NCBI GenBank assembly: GCA_023150835.1
Contig: JAKLKB010000152.1
Location: forward strand, 1 to 15,144
Origin: Myxococcota bacterium
GTDB taxonomy: Bacteria > Myxococcota_C > UBA6777
DNA length: 15,144 nucleotides
Direction of reading: 5' to 3'
Positions 1-7,222 of this stretch are shown piece by piece. How positions within the stretch are numbered: the first letter of the stretch is position 1; every line of letters starts with the position of its first letter. A model generated the notes under the pieces. That model did not search any database, was not told the origin of the DNA, and saw only the letters and a program-made list of their open reading frames with translations. The translations under genes were made by a program, and so were the position numbers.

Positions 1-6
1 GAAAAA

Positions 7-49
7 GTAGGGGCAGACAGGTGTGGCTGCCCAATCACAGGGCGTTTAC
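7..49 (+). repeat. Dispersed palindromic repeat, copy A (core only)
   Basis: Core of an intergenic repeat found five times in the window. It begins GTAGGGGCAG, has a variable loop, then GGCTGCCCAA and ends AGGGCGTTTAC. GGGCAG and CTGCCC pair to form a hairpin. The outer terminal repeats seen in copies C and D are not recognisable here; the left side may be cut by the window edge. It lies beyond the end of the trp operon and no ORF overlaps it convincingly. Confidence 0.75.
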
Positions 50-100
50 AACAAACCGCATCGACGCTTATGGATACGCTTTTGACGGATATTGTAGGAA

Positions 101-207
101 GGATGATCGCAAACGAATGGCATGAGTTGGTCCAAGTGCAACAGGGGGCTGCCCTATAACAAGGCGTCTACGCACGGCCCTTCAATCACATATCACTCGG
201 ATATCGT
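101..207 (+). repeat. Dispersed palindromic repeat, copy B
   Basis: The clearest part is 136-207. It contains GGGGGCTGCCCTA, then AAGGCGTCTACGCAC, then a right flank ending ACTCGGATATCGTG. The same right flank (GTCTACGCAC, ATCACA, ACTCGGATATCGT) recurs on the minus strand in copy D upstream of trpE, so homology extends well past the hairpin core. The left part (GATGATCGCAAAC at 101-113) resembles the subterminal segment of D only weakly, and the left boundary is uncertain. It lies 70 bases beyond the trpA stop codon, the only other content of the 276-base non-coding stretch. Confidence 0.7.
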
Positions 208-276
208 GTGGTAGGATTGGTGCAGTTTGGTGGGGCAGGGTATCCCCCACACCAGCGAGCCGATGGCACTGGCCGA

Positions 277-1074
277 TTACGAATCGGAGCGGATCGCGTG
301 TACGAATGCCCGAACATCGGATGCGATATCGTTGCTTTTCTCCAAGACTTGAAGTAGCGCGCTTCCGAGGATACCTCCGCGCAAAAGAGCGGTGCTATCC
401 TCGAAGGATCGGCGATCATGGATTCCAAAACCCACCATCGTTGGAGAAGACAGCTTCATCTCGTGGATGCGTTGAAAGTACTGTTTGCGCGAATCATCGA
501 CCGCGAGTTTGTTTCCCGTCACGGAAGCGACAGACACCACATACAAAAAGCCCGTCGCAAGGCCATCAAGCAGACGGATCCGCTCAGGAGGCGTCTGGGG
601 CGTGATCAAGAAAACGCTGCGTAGCCCGTAGTCTGCAAACATCGACTGATATCGCTCGCGGTATTCATCGATCGGCAGATCGGGCAAGATCAATCCATCG
701 ATCCCGACTTCTGCGCACGAAGCACAGAAACGCTCTGGGCCGTATTGCAGCACAGGGTTCAAGTAGCCCATCAACAGCACAGGGACACGGATCGCAGGGC
801 GAAGTCCTTGGAGCTGCTCGAAAAGCACAGACAAAGACATCCCATTTTGGAGGGCGCGTTCGTTGCTGCGCTGGATGATCGGGCCGTCTGCAAGCGGATC
901 AGAAAAAGGAAAACCGAGTTCGATCATCTCGACGCCTGCGTCTTGGAGGGCTTTACAGACGCGCAAGGTATCGTCAAACTGCGGATAGCCCGCCGTTGTA
1001 AACATTGACAAGACTTTTCCTTCGGCCTTCTCGAAAAGATCGCCGATGCGGTTACACAAAGCGTTGGATCTCAA
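277..1074 (-). CDS. trpA: Tryptophan synthase alpha subunit
   Basis: TrpA cleaves indole-3-glycerol phosphate to indole and glyceraldehyde-3-phosphate and passes indole through a tunnel to TrpB in the cytoplasmic alpha2beta2 complex. The chosen start gives 265 residues, normal for the family. The protein begins with an [10 protein letters not shown]-type helix, then MFTTAGYPQ, then [15 protein letters not shown], which carries the catalytic Glu52 and Asp63 (E. coli Glu49/Asp60). Further landmarks are [32 protein letters not shown] and VGFGIHD. Start: a TTG overlapping the trpB stop codon (TTGA), with a perfect AAGGAG at 1083-1088 eight bases upstream; the open frame runs on to 1143 but that part lies inside trpB. 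A second TTG at 1059 is possible. Last gene of the trp operon; no strong hairpin plus T-run follows it. Confidence 0.97.
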   Translation of the reverse strand: MRSNALCNRIGDLFEKAEGKVLSMFTTAGYPQFDDTLRVCKALQDAGVEMIELGFPFSDPLADGPIIQRSNERALQNGMSLSVLFEQLQGLRPAIRVPVLLMGYLNPVLQYGPERFCASCAEVGIDGLILPDLPIDEYRERYQSMFADYGLRSVFLITPQTPPERIRLLDGLATGFLYVVSVASVTGNKLAVDDSRKQYFQRIHEMKLSSPTMVGFGIHDRRSFEDSTALLRGGILGSALLQVLEKSNDIASDVRAFVHAIRSDS

Positions 1075-2264
1075 AAGCTCATCTCCTTGCGGTGATGCTC
1101 GCTGTAAGCGGCCATATCTTTGTCGCCCCGCCCCGAAAGGCACAAGACGACGGGATCGTCGGGCCCAGCATCGTGTTCGGCCAAATAAGCCAACGCATGG
1201 GCGGTTTCGAGGGCAGGGATGATCCCTTCGAGCCGAGCGAGTTCGTGGGCGGCAGCAAGGGCTTGTTCGTCGGTGACGCTGACATAACGAGCGCGGCCTG
1301 TGCGCGCAAGATGTGCGTGTTGTGGCCCCACTCCGGGATAATCGAGACCTGCCGAGATCGAATGAGCCTCGGTGATCTGACCGTCAGCGGTTTGCATGAC
1401 GAGCGTACGACTTCCATGTAAGACGCCTTCTCGACCGCGTGCGATCGTGGCGGCAGTTTCGCCGCTATCGAGTCCTTTTCCTGCCGCTTCAACACCGATC
1501 AGCGCAACTTCGGGAGTATCGAGAAATCGTGCAAATGCGCCGATGGCGTTGCTTCCGCCTCCCACGCAAGCGATGATGCTGTGCGGCAGCGTGTAGGGCG
1601 TTTGTGCGGGGAGTTGCCAACGGATCTCTTCGCTGATCACAGATTGAAAGCGCATCACCATATCGGGATAAGGATGCGGGCCGACCGCCGAGCCGATGAT
1701 GTAGTGCGTATCTTCGGGGTTTGCGATCCAATCGCGCATCGCTTCGTTGGCAGCGTCTTTAAGCACGCGACTTCCCGAATTCACCGCACGAACCGTAGCA
1801 CCAAGCATCTGCATCCGCTGCACATTCGGGGCTTGGCGGTGCATATCGATCTCGCCCATATACACGACACATTCGATGCCCATCAAAGCGCAAACTGTGG
1901 CGGTCGCCACGCCATGCTGACCTGCACCTGTCTCTGCGATGATACGGCGTTTTCCGAGACGTTGCGCCAAAAGGATCTGACCAACAGCGTTATTGATCTT
2001 GTGTGCGCCTGTGTGGTTGAGATCTTCTCGCTTCAAAAACAGCGGATAGCCGAGCTTTTTTGACAGGCGACGCGCTGGATAAAGCGGTGTAGGTCGCCCA
2101 ACATAATCACGTAAAAGCTGATGAAACTCCGCTTGGAACGCAGGTTCCTCGATCACCTCACGATAACAGGCTTGCAACGCTGTGATATTGGGCACCAACA
2201 TCTCAGGGATATATGCGCCGCCAAACGAACCAAAAAATCCCCGTGTATCGACGTTATAGTTCAC
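1071..2264 (-). CDS. trpB: Tryptophan synthase beta subunit
   Basis: PLP-dependent TrpB condenses indole with L-serine to give tryptophan. With the chosen start it has 397 residues, the usual TrpB1 length. The N-terminus [20 protein letters not shown] is typical. The PLP lysine is in HTGAHKINN (Lys89, E. coli Lys87), followed by [27 protein letters not shown], the PLP-phosphate loop GGGSNAIG and the C-terminal LSGRGDKDM. Start: GTG at 2262-2264, preceded by a GAGGTG-type ribosome site; the frame is open to a GTG at 2276, which would add four residues. It overlaps the 3' end of trpF by 11 bases, and its own stop overlaps the TTG of trpA, so translation of F, B and A is probably coupled. All catalytic elements are intact. 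Confidence 0.98.
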   Translation of the reverse strand: MNYNVDTRGFFGSFGGAYIPEMLVPNITALQACYREVIEEPAFQAEFHQLLRDYVGRPTPLYPARRLSKKLGYPLFLKREDLNHTGAHKINNAVGQILLAQRLGKRRIIAETGAGQHGVATATVCALMGIECVVYMGEIDMHRQAPNVQRMQMLGATVRAVNSGSRVLKDAANEAMRDWIANPEDTHYIIGSAVGPHPYPDMVMRFQSVISEEIRWQLPAQTPYTLPHSIIACVGGGSNAIGAFARFLDTPEVALIGVEAAGKGLDSGETAATIARGREGVLHGSRTLVMQTADGQITEAHSISAGLDYPGVGPQHAHLARTGRARYVSVTDEQALAAAHELARLEGIIPALETAHALAYLAEHDAGPDDPVVLCLSGRGDKDMAAYSEHHRKEMSF

Positions 2265-2910
2265 CACGCACCTCACTGATCACTTCCGCGACCCACGCAA
2301 CCGATTTCTGCGCGACCGCTGTTTCCAAGCGACTATTGAAATCGACCCCCACCAGACGCGGATCTCGCGCACGCAACGCAAACACCTCGGATAATGCTTG
2401 ACGATCCAGTCCTCCCGCCAACAGATACGGCACTTCCAACCGATACTCCGTCAACAACGACCAATCAAACCGCCTCCCTGCGCCTCCCAAACCCTGCGTT
2501 TGCGTATCAAACAAAAACCGCTCGATCCGACCAACATACGCAGACAATGCCTGCCACTGCGTATGCTCCGAACTCCCCACCGCTTTCCAGATCCTTGCAG
2601 CCTCTCCCCACAGATCTCTCAATCGGCCACAAAATGCCGCATCTTCCACACCGTGCAACTGCACAACATCCAATCTGTATCGCCTGACTTGTTCCACGAT
2701 CCAACTCGCTTCTGCATCGACAAAAACCCCGACTCTTCGGGTCTTTTCACCAAGGCTCTCCAAGCACCGCGGATCAAAGGATGTCCCCACAAAACGCTTG
2801 GAGCCTGCATAAAACAAAAAGCCCAAATAATCAGGCCCACACGCCGCAACCTCCGCGATATTTCGCGGATCACGCATACCACAGATCTTCACTTCCAAGG
2901 GGCGCTGCAT
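2254..2910 (-). CDS. trpF: Phosphoribosylanthranilate isomerase
   Basis: TrpF catalyses the Amadori rearrangement of N-(5-phosphoribosyl)anthranilate to CdRP in a (beta/alpha)8 barrel. The 218-residue protein opens with VKICGMRDP, with catalytic Cys10, and has the general-acid Asp135 in FLFDTQT. Other family landmarks are [37 protein letters not shown] and LLAGGL near the phosphate site. The final VDFNSRLE differs slightly from the usual VDVNSGVE. The ATG has a good GGAGAAGG site just upstream. TrpF is not fused to TrpC, unlike in enterobacteria. It is separated from trpC by a 119-base gap filled by a palindromic repeat, the only sizeable break in the operon, but overlaps trpB downstream. Confidence 0.96.
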   Translation of the reverse strand: MQRPLEVKICGMRDPRNIAEVAACGPDYLGFLFYAGSKRFVGTSFDPRCLESLGEKTRRVGVFVDAEASWIVEQVRRYRLDVVQLHGVEDAAFCGRLRDLWGEAARIWKAVGSSEHTQWQALSAYVGRIERFLFDTQTQGLGGAGRRFDWSLLTEYRLEVPYLLAGGLDRQALSEVFALRARDPRLVGVDFNSRLETAVAQKSVAWVAEVISEVRGEL

Positions 2911-2944
2911 ACCTTCTCCCGACTATCCGCTTTTTAGAGGACCG

Positions 2945-3030
2945 ATACGAAATCCGCAGGGGGGTGATCGAACGGTGTAGGGGCAGCCCCCCCTGCCCAA
3001 CTATAGGGCGTCTACAGCGGGATTTCGTAT
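2945..3030 (+). repeat. Dispersed palindromic repeat, copy C, between trpC and trpF
   Basis: A nearly self-contained element of about 86 bases. Its ends are inverted repeats: ATACGAAATCCGC at 2945-2957 and GCGGGATTTCGTAT at 3017-3030. The right end runs into the TAA stop codon of trpC. Inside is TGATCG, then the core GTAGGGGCAGCCCC at 2977-2990, CCTGCCCAA, and TATAGGGCGTCTAC ending at 3015. GGGGCAG pairs with CTGCCC. In the operon mRNA this would form a stem-loop with a long outer stem between trpC and trpF. There is no T-run, so it does not look like a normal intrinsic terminator. Confidence 0.85.
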
Positions 3031-3851
3031 TACGCAGGCACAGCCGAGGCGTGTTGTTTGGCGATCGCTTGGTATTCTCGGATCAATTGAGCGCAACCTT
3101 CTTCGGGTTGGCTGCGCTTCATAAACATCTCGCCGATCAAAAAGCCGTCAAATCCGGCCTGTTTGAGTTGCCAAAGATCCTCAGCGCGATGCAGTCCGCT
3201 TTCTGAGATCTTGACGCTTTCCGAAGGGATCCGCTCCACCAACGACAGAGAACGTTCCAAAGAGACCGAAAAGTCCCGAAGATCGCGGTTATTCACACCG
3301 ATCACATCGATCGAGGGACTCCAGCAAGCGTCAAGTTCTTCCGCGCTATGGATCTCCAACGCCACCTCAAGACCAAGGCGATGTGCAAAGGCCGCAAGCT
3401 CCCGCAACACCGAGGGTTCCAACGCCGCAGCGATCAACAAGATCGCATCTGCCCCCAAGGACCGCGATTCAACGATCTGATAGGGGTCCACGATAAAGTC
3501 TTTGCGTAAGATCGGACAAAAGTTGAATCGCCTTGCGACTTGGAGATCTTCGTTGCTTCCACCGAAGAATTTTTGATCCGTCAGCACCGAAAGCGCCGAA
3601 GCGCCCGCTTGCATATAACCGATCGACAACCGCTCCACCGAGATATGCGGATTGAGCTCGCCTTTAGAAGGAGAACGCCGTTTGATCTCTGCGATCACAC
3701 CGACCTTATCGGTGCGGCGGAGATAGCGTTTGAGCGAGACGACAGTCGTTGTCATGTAGATGCTTTTTTCCAACAAAGGCTGCGGATACAAGGCTTTGCG
3801 CTCCGCGACTTCGTGTTTTTTGTGGGCAAGAATGGTCTCCAAGATCGTCAT
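3030..3851 (-). CDS. trpC: Indole-3-glycerol phosphate synthase
   Basis: TrpC closes the indole ring by decarboxylative cyclisation of CdRP to indole-3-glycerol phosphate. The 273-residue protein has the IGPS-specific N-terminal helix (ILETILAHKKHEVAERK) and then the (beta/alpha)8 barrel. Catalytic Lys57 is in VIAEIKRRSPSKG, Lys117 in LRKDFIVD, and Glu166 lies in ALEIHSAEEL. GVNNRDL (Asn188) and SESG (Ser217-Gly219) are the substrate-binding loops, and FLIGE is the phosphate site. Its ATG shares one base with the trpD stop codon (TGATG), which points to translational coupling. It is monofunctional, with no fused TrpF domain. Confidence 0.97.
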   Translation of the reverse strand: MTILETILAHKKHEVAERKALYPQPLLEKSIYMTTTVVSLKRYLRRTDKVGVIAEIKRRSPSKGELNPHISVERLSIGYMQAGASALSVLTDQKFFGGSNEDLQVARRFNFCPILRKDFIVDPYQIVESRSLGADAILLIAAALEPSVLRELAAFAHRLGLEVALEIHSAEELDACWSPSIDVIGVNNRDLRDFSVSLERSLSLVERIPSESVKISESGLHRAEDLWQLKQAGFDGFLIGEMFMKRSQPEEGCAQLIREYQAIAKQHASAVPA

Positions 3852-4876
3852 CAGCCGACGGCCTCCTGTGGGTGGGGAGCTTGCTGTGTGAGATGCAAAA
3901 ATCGCTCAAAAGTCTGATATGCCTTGCCCGAACGCAAGGCTTCTTGTGCGTGGGCGATGCCTTCTTGTAGAGAAGCAACGGCTCCAGCGCAATGTAGCGC
4001 AAGAGCGGCATTTGCGGCCACCACATCTTCTTGGGCGGGCGTGCCTTCTGCGCGCAAGATCGCCAAAAACAGCCGCGCAGAAGACGCGATATCCTTTCCA
4101 CCCCACAGCGCAGCGGCGGGATATCGAGGCAGTCCGATATCTTCGGGTTCAAGGAATTGTTCGCGTCGGGATCCGTACACCTGAAACGCGCCTGTCAAAG
4201 AGATCTCATCGTATCCATCGAGTGAATGAACGACACGATAAGCGATGCCTTCTTGTTCAAGCAGAGAATGAACGAGCCGAGCGATCTCCAGATCGTACAC
4301 GCCCATGACTTGGCATCGAGGGCGCGCTGGATTGACCAACGGACCCAACATATTGAAAAAGGTTCGAACGCCAAACTCTCGACGTATCGGGGCCATCGCT
4401 TTCATCGCAGGGTGAAACAACGGCGCGTGGAGATAACAGATCCCCGCTTCTTCTACACAACGCCGCAAGACCGACTCTTGCGAGTGAAACACGACGCCCA
4501 ACGCTTCCAACACATTCGACGAACCGCACACCGAAGAAACACCGACGTTTCCGTGTTTTGCAACGCGCACCCCACAAGCCGCGACCACAAAGGCCGAGAG
4601 CGTCGAGATATTAAACGTCTCTTTGCCATCGCCACCTGTTCCGCACACGTCGATCAGATCGAATCCTTCGAGTGAAACGGCTTGACTTAACGAGAGCATG
4701 GTGTCTCGAAAGCCTGCCAACTCCGCCAAGGTCATCTGACGCATACAAAAAACGGTCAAAAAGCCAGCGACTTGGCTAGACGGATATCGCTGCTGCACGA
4801 TGGCAAGCAACAGCGCCGCCGCTTCTTCTCGTGACAGCGGATGCCCCGCAAACAGTCGTGTCAGGGTGGCTTTCAT
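3851..4876 (-). CDS. trpD: Anthranilate phosphoribosyltransferase
   Basis: TrpD transfers phosphoribose from PRPP to anthranilate. At 341 residues it is a normal monofunctional TrpD with no fused glutaminase. The alpha-helical N-terminal domain (LSREEAAALL) is followed by the PRPP/Mg site GTGGDGKETFNIS (about 79-91), KHGNVGVSS (about 107-115) and GSSNVLEALG, where the common A-D is S-N. RREFGVRTFFNMLGPLVNP and SLDGYDEISLTG are also typical. Start: ATG at 4874-4876 giving MKATLTRLFAG, which matches family N-termini. The frame is open to a TTG at 4921, but the extra 15 residues look unlike TrpD. The ATG overlaps the stop of an upstream 24-codon mini-ORF (ATGA), so trpD is probably coupled to that ORF rather than directly to trpG. 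Confidence 0.97.
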   Translation of the reverse strand: MKATLTRLFAGHPLSREEAAALLLAIVQQRYPSSQVAGFLTVFCMRQMTLAELAGFRDTMLSLSQAVSLEGFDLIDVCGTGGDGKETFNISTLSAFVVAACGVRVAKHGNVGVSSVCGSSNVLEALGVVFHSQESVLRRCVEEAGICYLHAPLFHPAMKAMAPIRREFGVRTFFNMLGPLVNPARPRCQVMGVYDLEIARLVHSLLEQEGIAYRVVHSLDGYDEISLTGAFQVYGSRREQFLEPEDIGLPRYPAAALWGGKDIASSARLFLAILRAEGTPAQEDVVAANAALALHCAGAVASLQEGIAHAQEALRSGKAYQTFERFLHLTQQAPHPQEAVG

Positions 4877-4947
4877 CGCTTCCCGCTCCCTGTGGCTCGC
4901 AAGAAAAGTTCGTACAACCAAAACAGCCGTGTGGCGGTGGCTTTCAT
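4873..4947 (-). CDS. 24-codon mini-ORF bridging trpG and trpD
   Basis: The ATG at 4945-4947 overlaps the TGA of trpG (ATGA), and its own TGA overlaps the ATG of trpD (ATGA), so it links the two genes with four-base overlaps at both ends. The product would have 24 residues, MKATATRLFW at the N-terminus and ATGSGKR at the C-terminus. The first eight residues nearly repeat the true TrpD N-terminus (MKATLTRL), and about 28 bases after each ATG are near-identical: ATGAAAGCCACC, ACACG and CTGTTT are shared. This looks like a partial duplication of the trpD start, offset by 71 bases. It may serve translational coupling or be a duplication relic; no function is claimed for the peptide. It is clearly present in the sequence, but translation is unproven. 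Confidence 0.5.
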   Translation of the reverse strand: MKATATRLFWLYELFLRATGSGKR

Positions 4948-5519
4948 TGCGCTCCCCCCAACCAGTTGGCCAAGATCTTTGTTCCGCAGGGGGTCATCAT
5001 GGATTCGGGATGAAACTGGATGCCTTTGATATCGAGCTGTCGGTGCGCGATGCCCATCACGCATCCTTCGGCATCTTCCGCGATCACCTCAAAGCAGTCA
5101 GGCAGGGTCGCTCGACGAACGGCCCACGAATGATAGCGCCCTGCTTGAAAAGGCGATGGGATCCCCGCAAACAACGGCTCCTCCGAGCGCAAGATATGCA
5201 CAGGCGTTTCGCGGCCATGATACATCTGCCGCATATTGTAGATCTCGCCCCCAAACACTTCTGCGATCCCTTGGTGGCCAAGACAAACTCCCAAGAGGCT
5301 GTGCTGCACACCACAAGCTGCGATCAGCGCAGGCATGATCCCCGCTTCGGAAGGGATCCCGGGTCCGGGAGAGAGCAAGATCTTCTCGTAAGCAAGGGCT
5401 TCTTCGAGACGGATCTTGTCGTTGCGGATCACATCAAGCTCGCGAACACCGAGTTCTTCAAGAACATGAACAAGGTTGTAGGTGAAAGAGTCGTAGTTAT
5501 CGAGAACAAGCAACCGCAT
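4944..5519 (-). CDS. trpG: Anthranilate synthase component II, glutamine amidotransferase
   Basis: TrpG is a class I glutamine amidotransferase that hydrolyses glutamine and delivers ammonia to TrpE for anthranilate synthesis. The 191-residue length is standard. The triad is Cys79 in GVCLGHQ, with His170 and Glu172 in FHPES; the oxyanion region is SPGPG at about 50-54. The N-terminus LLVLDNYDSFTYNL is characteristic of TrpG/PabA. Because it lies between trpE and trpD, tryptophan synthesis is its main role, but a shared PabA function in folate synthesis cannot be excluded. The ATG follows the trpE stop by three bases and has GAGGTGA inside the trpE end. Its TGA overlaps the mini-ORF that leads into trpD. 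Confidence 0.96.
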   Translation of the reverse strand: MRLLVLDNYDSFTYNLVHVLEELGVRELDVIRNDKIRLEEALAYEKILLSPGPGIPSEAGIMPALIAACGVQHSLLGVCLGHQGIAEVFGGEIYNMRQMYHGRETPVHILRSEEPLFAGIPSPFQAGRYHSWAVRRATLPDCFEVIAEDAEGCVMGIAHRQLDIKGIQFHPESMMTPCGTKILANWLGGAQ

Positions 5520-5522
5520 CGC

Positions 5523-6977
5523 TCACCTCTGCGCCCCTTGACGCTCGGCCATCTGCAATGCAGCGCGCAAAGCACCGAGCTTGTTGTTGACTTCTTGCAT
5601 CTCTTCGGCGGGCCGAGAGTCTGCGACGACGCCCCCTCCTGCTTGGCAATGCAACACCCCGTCCTTGCTCAAAAAAGAGCGGATCACGATCGCGTGATTG
5701 CAACTGCCATCAAAGCCCAAGCAGCCGATCGCTCCACCGTACGCCCGCCGTCGTCCGCGCTCGTACTGATCCAACAACTCCAACGCCCGATACTTAGGCG
5801 CTCCGCTCAGCGTTCCCATCGGAAAGGTATCTGCCAACAAACCGATCGCTTCGGCTCCTTGCTTGAGCGTTCCAGTCACCTTGGAGGTCAGGTGGATCAC
5901 ATGCGAATACCATTGGACCTGCTTGTACACTTCGACATGAACTTGGCGGCAATGCTTGCTTAGATCGTTGCGTGCGAGATCGACCAACATCACATGCTCG
6001 GCATTTTCTTTGGGGTCTTCGCGCAGACGTGCAACGGCTGCTTGATCGGCCTCGATATCTCCCGTCCGACGGTACGTTCCAGCGATCGGAAACAGAGACG
6101 CTTTTCCATCGCGCACCACAAGCTGCGCTTCGGGAGACGAACCGAGCAACCGAAATCCACCCAGATCGAAGTAAAACAAATAAGGCGAGGGATTGATCGA
6201 GCGCAGCGCTCGATACACATGAAAGTCATCCCCCTGATAAGACCGAGAGAACCGACGAGAGGGCACGATCTGGAACACATCGCCCCGTTGGATGTGCGTC
6301 TGACAACGCTCGACGAGCGCCATGTATTCGGCTTCTGTAAAGTTCGATGATTCGTCCCCCACCAACGCAAACGGATACATGGGGAAATCTTTGTGTGCCA
6401 CAAGGTACAACAGCCGCTCTAGTTCGCCTTCTTCGATCGGTGCTTCGGACCAGCCGTTTCCTTGGATGTACATCACATCGCGATAATGATCGATGGCGAT
6501 GACGTACCGAAACAAGCGGTACACCAGATCAGGGATCGCTCGGCTTTCGTCTGTATCGGCTTGTACGCAAAGATCGTCGAAATAGCGCACGCAATCAAAA
6601 CCAACATAACCGAAGATCCCGTTATTGAGCGGCGGCATCTGCGCTCGATGTGCAACACCGCTCAGATCGCGCTCCCACGAAAACTGCCCCAAAAAAGCGC
6701 GTAAGCCTTCGACCACATCGCTGCGTTGGGTGATGGCTCGCGTCTCCCGCGTCCCGTCGAGATCGTGGGTGGTAATCGTCTCGTCTTGCACACGAAAGCC
6801 CGCAACAGGCGCACAACACAAGTACGTCATGCTCTTTCCATGCGGGCCATCTTCGGTGCTTTCAAGCAAAAAGGTTCGGGGATACACATCACGCAGCCGT
6901 AGATACGCGCTCACAGGCGTTATCGTATCTGCAAGCGCCGACAAGACGCAGGTTTGAATGACAAAAGCTTTCGTCAC
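5523..6977 (-). CDS. trpE: Anthranilate synthase component I
   Basis: TrpE converts chorismate and TrpG-derived ammonia to anthranilate, the committed and feedback-controlled step. The 484-residue protein has the N-terminal regulatory domain with PVSAYLRLRD and the tryptophan-binding LLES at 37-40, so feedback inhibition is expected. The chorismate-binding domain shows FQIVPSRRF, INPSPYLFYFD, GSSPEAQLV, PIAGTYRRTGD, LVDLARNDL and MGTLSGAPKYRALEL. Start: GTG at 6975-6977 with AAAGGTGG about eight bases upstream. First gene of the trp operon. A dispersed palindromic repeat lies 31 bases upstream of the start codon. I find no leader peptide with tandem Trp codons, so classical ribosome-mediated attenuation is not supported. 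Confidence 0.97.
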   Translation of the reverse strand: MTKAFVIQTCVLSALADTITPVSAYLRLRDVYPRTFLLESTEDGPHGKSMTYLCCAPVAGFRVQDETITTHDLDGTRETRAITQRSDVVEGLRAFLGQFSWERDLSGVAHRAQMPPLNNGIFGYVGFDCVRYFDDLCVQADTDESRAIPDLVYRLFRYVIAIDHYRDVMYIQGNGWSEAPIEEGELERLLYLVAHKDFPMYPFALVGDESSNFTEAEYMALVERCQTHIQRGDVFQIVPSRRFSRSYQGDDFHVYRALRSINPSPYLFYFDLGGFRLLGSSPEAQLVVRDGKASLFPIAGTYRRTGDIEADQAAVARLREDPKENAEHVMLVDLARNDLSKHCRQVHVEVYKQVQWYSHVIHLTSKVTGTLKQGAEAIGLLADTFPMGTLSGAPKYRALELLDQYERGRRRAYGGAIGCLGFDGSCNHAIVIRSFLSKDGVLHCQAGGGVVADSRPAEEMQEVNNKLGALRAALQMAERQGAQR

Positions 6978-7007
6978 GCTTGGGCCACCTTTCGCGTTGG
7001 GGCATCG

Positions 7008-7119
7008 TACGATATCCGAGTCATGTGTGATCGAAGAAGAGTGCGTAGACGCCCTATTTTTGGGCAGCTCACTGTGGCTGCCCCTGCATTTTTACGATCA
7101 CACTCTGGGCGAATTTCGT
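7008..7119 (-). repeat. Dispersed palindromic repeat, copy D, in the trpE leader
   Basis: The fullest copy, on the minus strand. The outer ends are imperfect inverted repeats: TACGATATCCG at 7008-7018 against TACGAAATTCG read on the minus strand near 7109-7119 (9 of 11 match). Inside them are perfect 9-base inverted repeats, GTGTGATCG at 7025-7033 and CGATCACAC at 7095-7103. The core on the minus strand reads GCAGGGGCAGCC, a short loop, GCTGCCCAA, then ATAGGGCGTCTAC (7045-7086). It would make up most of any trpE 5' leader RNA as a long branched hairpin. No T-run follows the stem. Confidence 0.85.
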
Positions 7120-7142
7120 ATCATCAGCGATCCACACCCACC

Positions 7143-7179
7143 AAAAAACGGCCCTTATGGATCATCGTGATCCGTTTGA
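7143..7179 (-). terminator. Possible weak terminator after the kinase cluster
   Basis: Read on the minus strand, AAACGG pairs with CCGTTT around an inner perfect hairpin GGATCA-CGA-TGATCC (7159-7173), and the 3' arm runs into TTTTTT. This could end the transcript of the upstream pseudo-amidase gene, whose stop is about 45 bases earlier. The outer stem is only six pairs and shares two G bases with the inner hairpin, so strength is doubtful. The same bases are also read below as a promoter and operator, and the two readings may both be partly right. Confidence 0.3.
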
Positions 7180-7182
7180 CAA
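7154..7182 (-). promoter_or_regulatory. trpE: Candidate sigma70-type trp promoter with palindrome in the spacer
   Basis: On the minus strand TTGTCA (7177-7182, five of six matches to TTGACA) is followed after exactly 17 bases by CATAAG (7154-7159, four of six to TATAAT). The spacer holds the perfect palindrome GGATCA-CGA-TGATCC at 7159-7173, placed where a repressor could block RNA polymerase. This predicts a trpE leader of roughly 170 bases containing repeat copy D. GATC is very common in this genome, so the palindrome may be coincidental. The palindrome does not match the E. coli TrpR operator. Confidence 0.35.
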
Positions 7183-7222
7183 GCCCCCCTCGATTGGCTT
7201 CCACCGCTCCTGTGTGGTCTCC

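Noticed and set aside
277-1143. Extended trpA start at 1143
   Set aside because: The extra 23 residues lie within the trpB coding region and do not resemble TrpA N-termini. The TTG at 1074 has a perfect ribosome site.
2945-3030. CRISPR array or tRNA in the repeat-bearing gaps
   Set aside because: Repeat copies are dispersed, not regularly spaced with unique spacers, and no cloverleaf or CCA-type acceptor pattern is seen in any gap.
3030-3851. trpC-trpF or trpG-trpD fusion
   Set aside because: Each domain has its own start, stop and ribosome site; no fusion frame exists.
4800-5963. A 387-codon plus-strand open frame
   Set aside because: It is antisense to trpD, trpG and trpE, all intact and conserved. 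No recognisable motif.
6978-7146. Leader peptide for tryptophan attenuation
   Set aside because: Short ORFs in the predicted leader, including a 16-codon one ending on the trpE GTG, contain no Trp codons and have no clear ribosome sites. No competing terminator with a T-run was found next to trpE.
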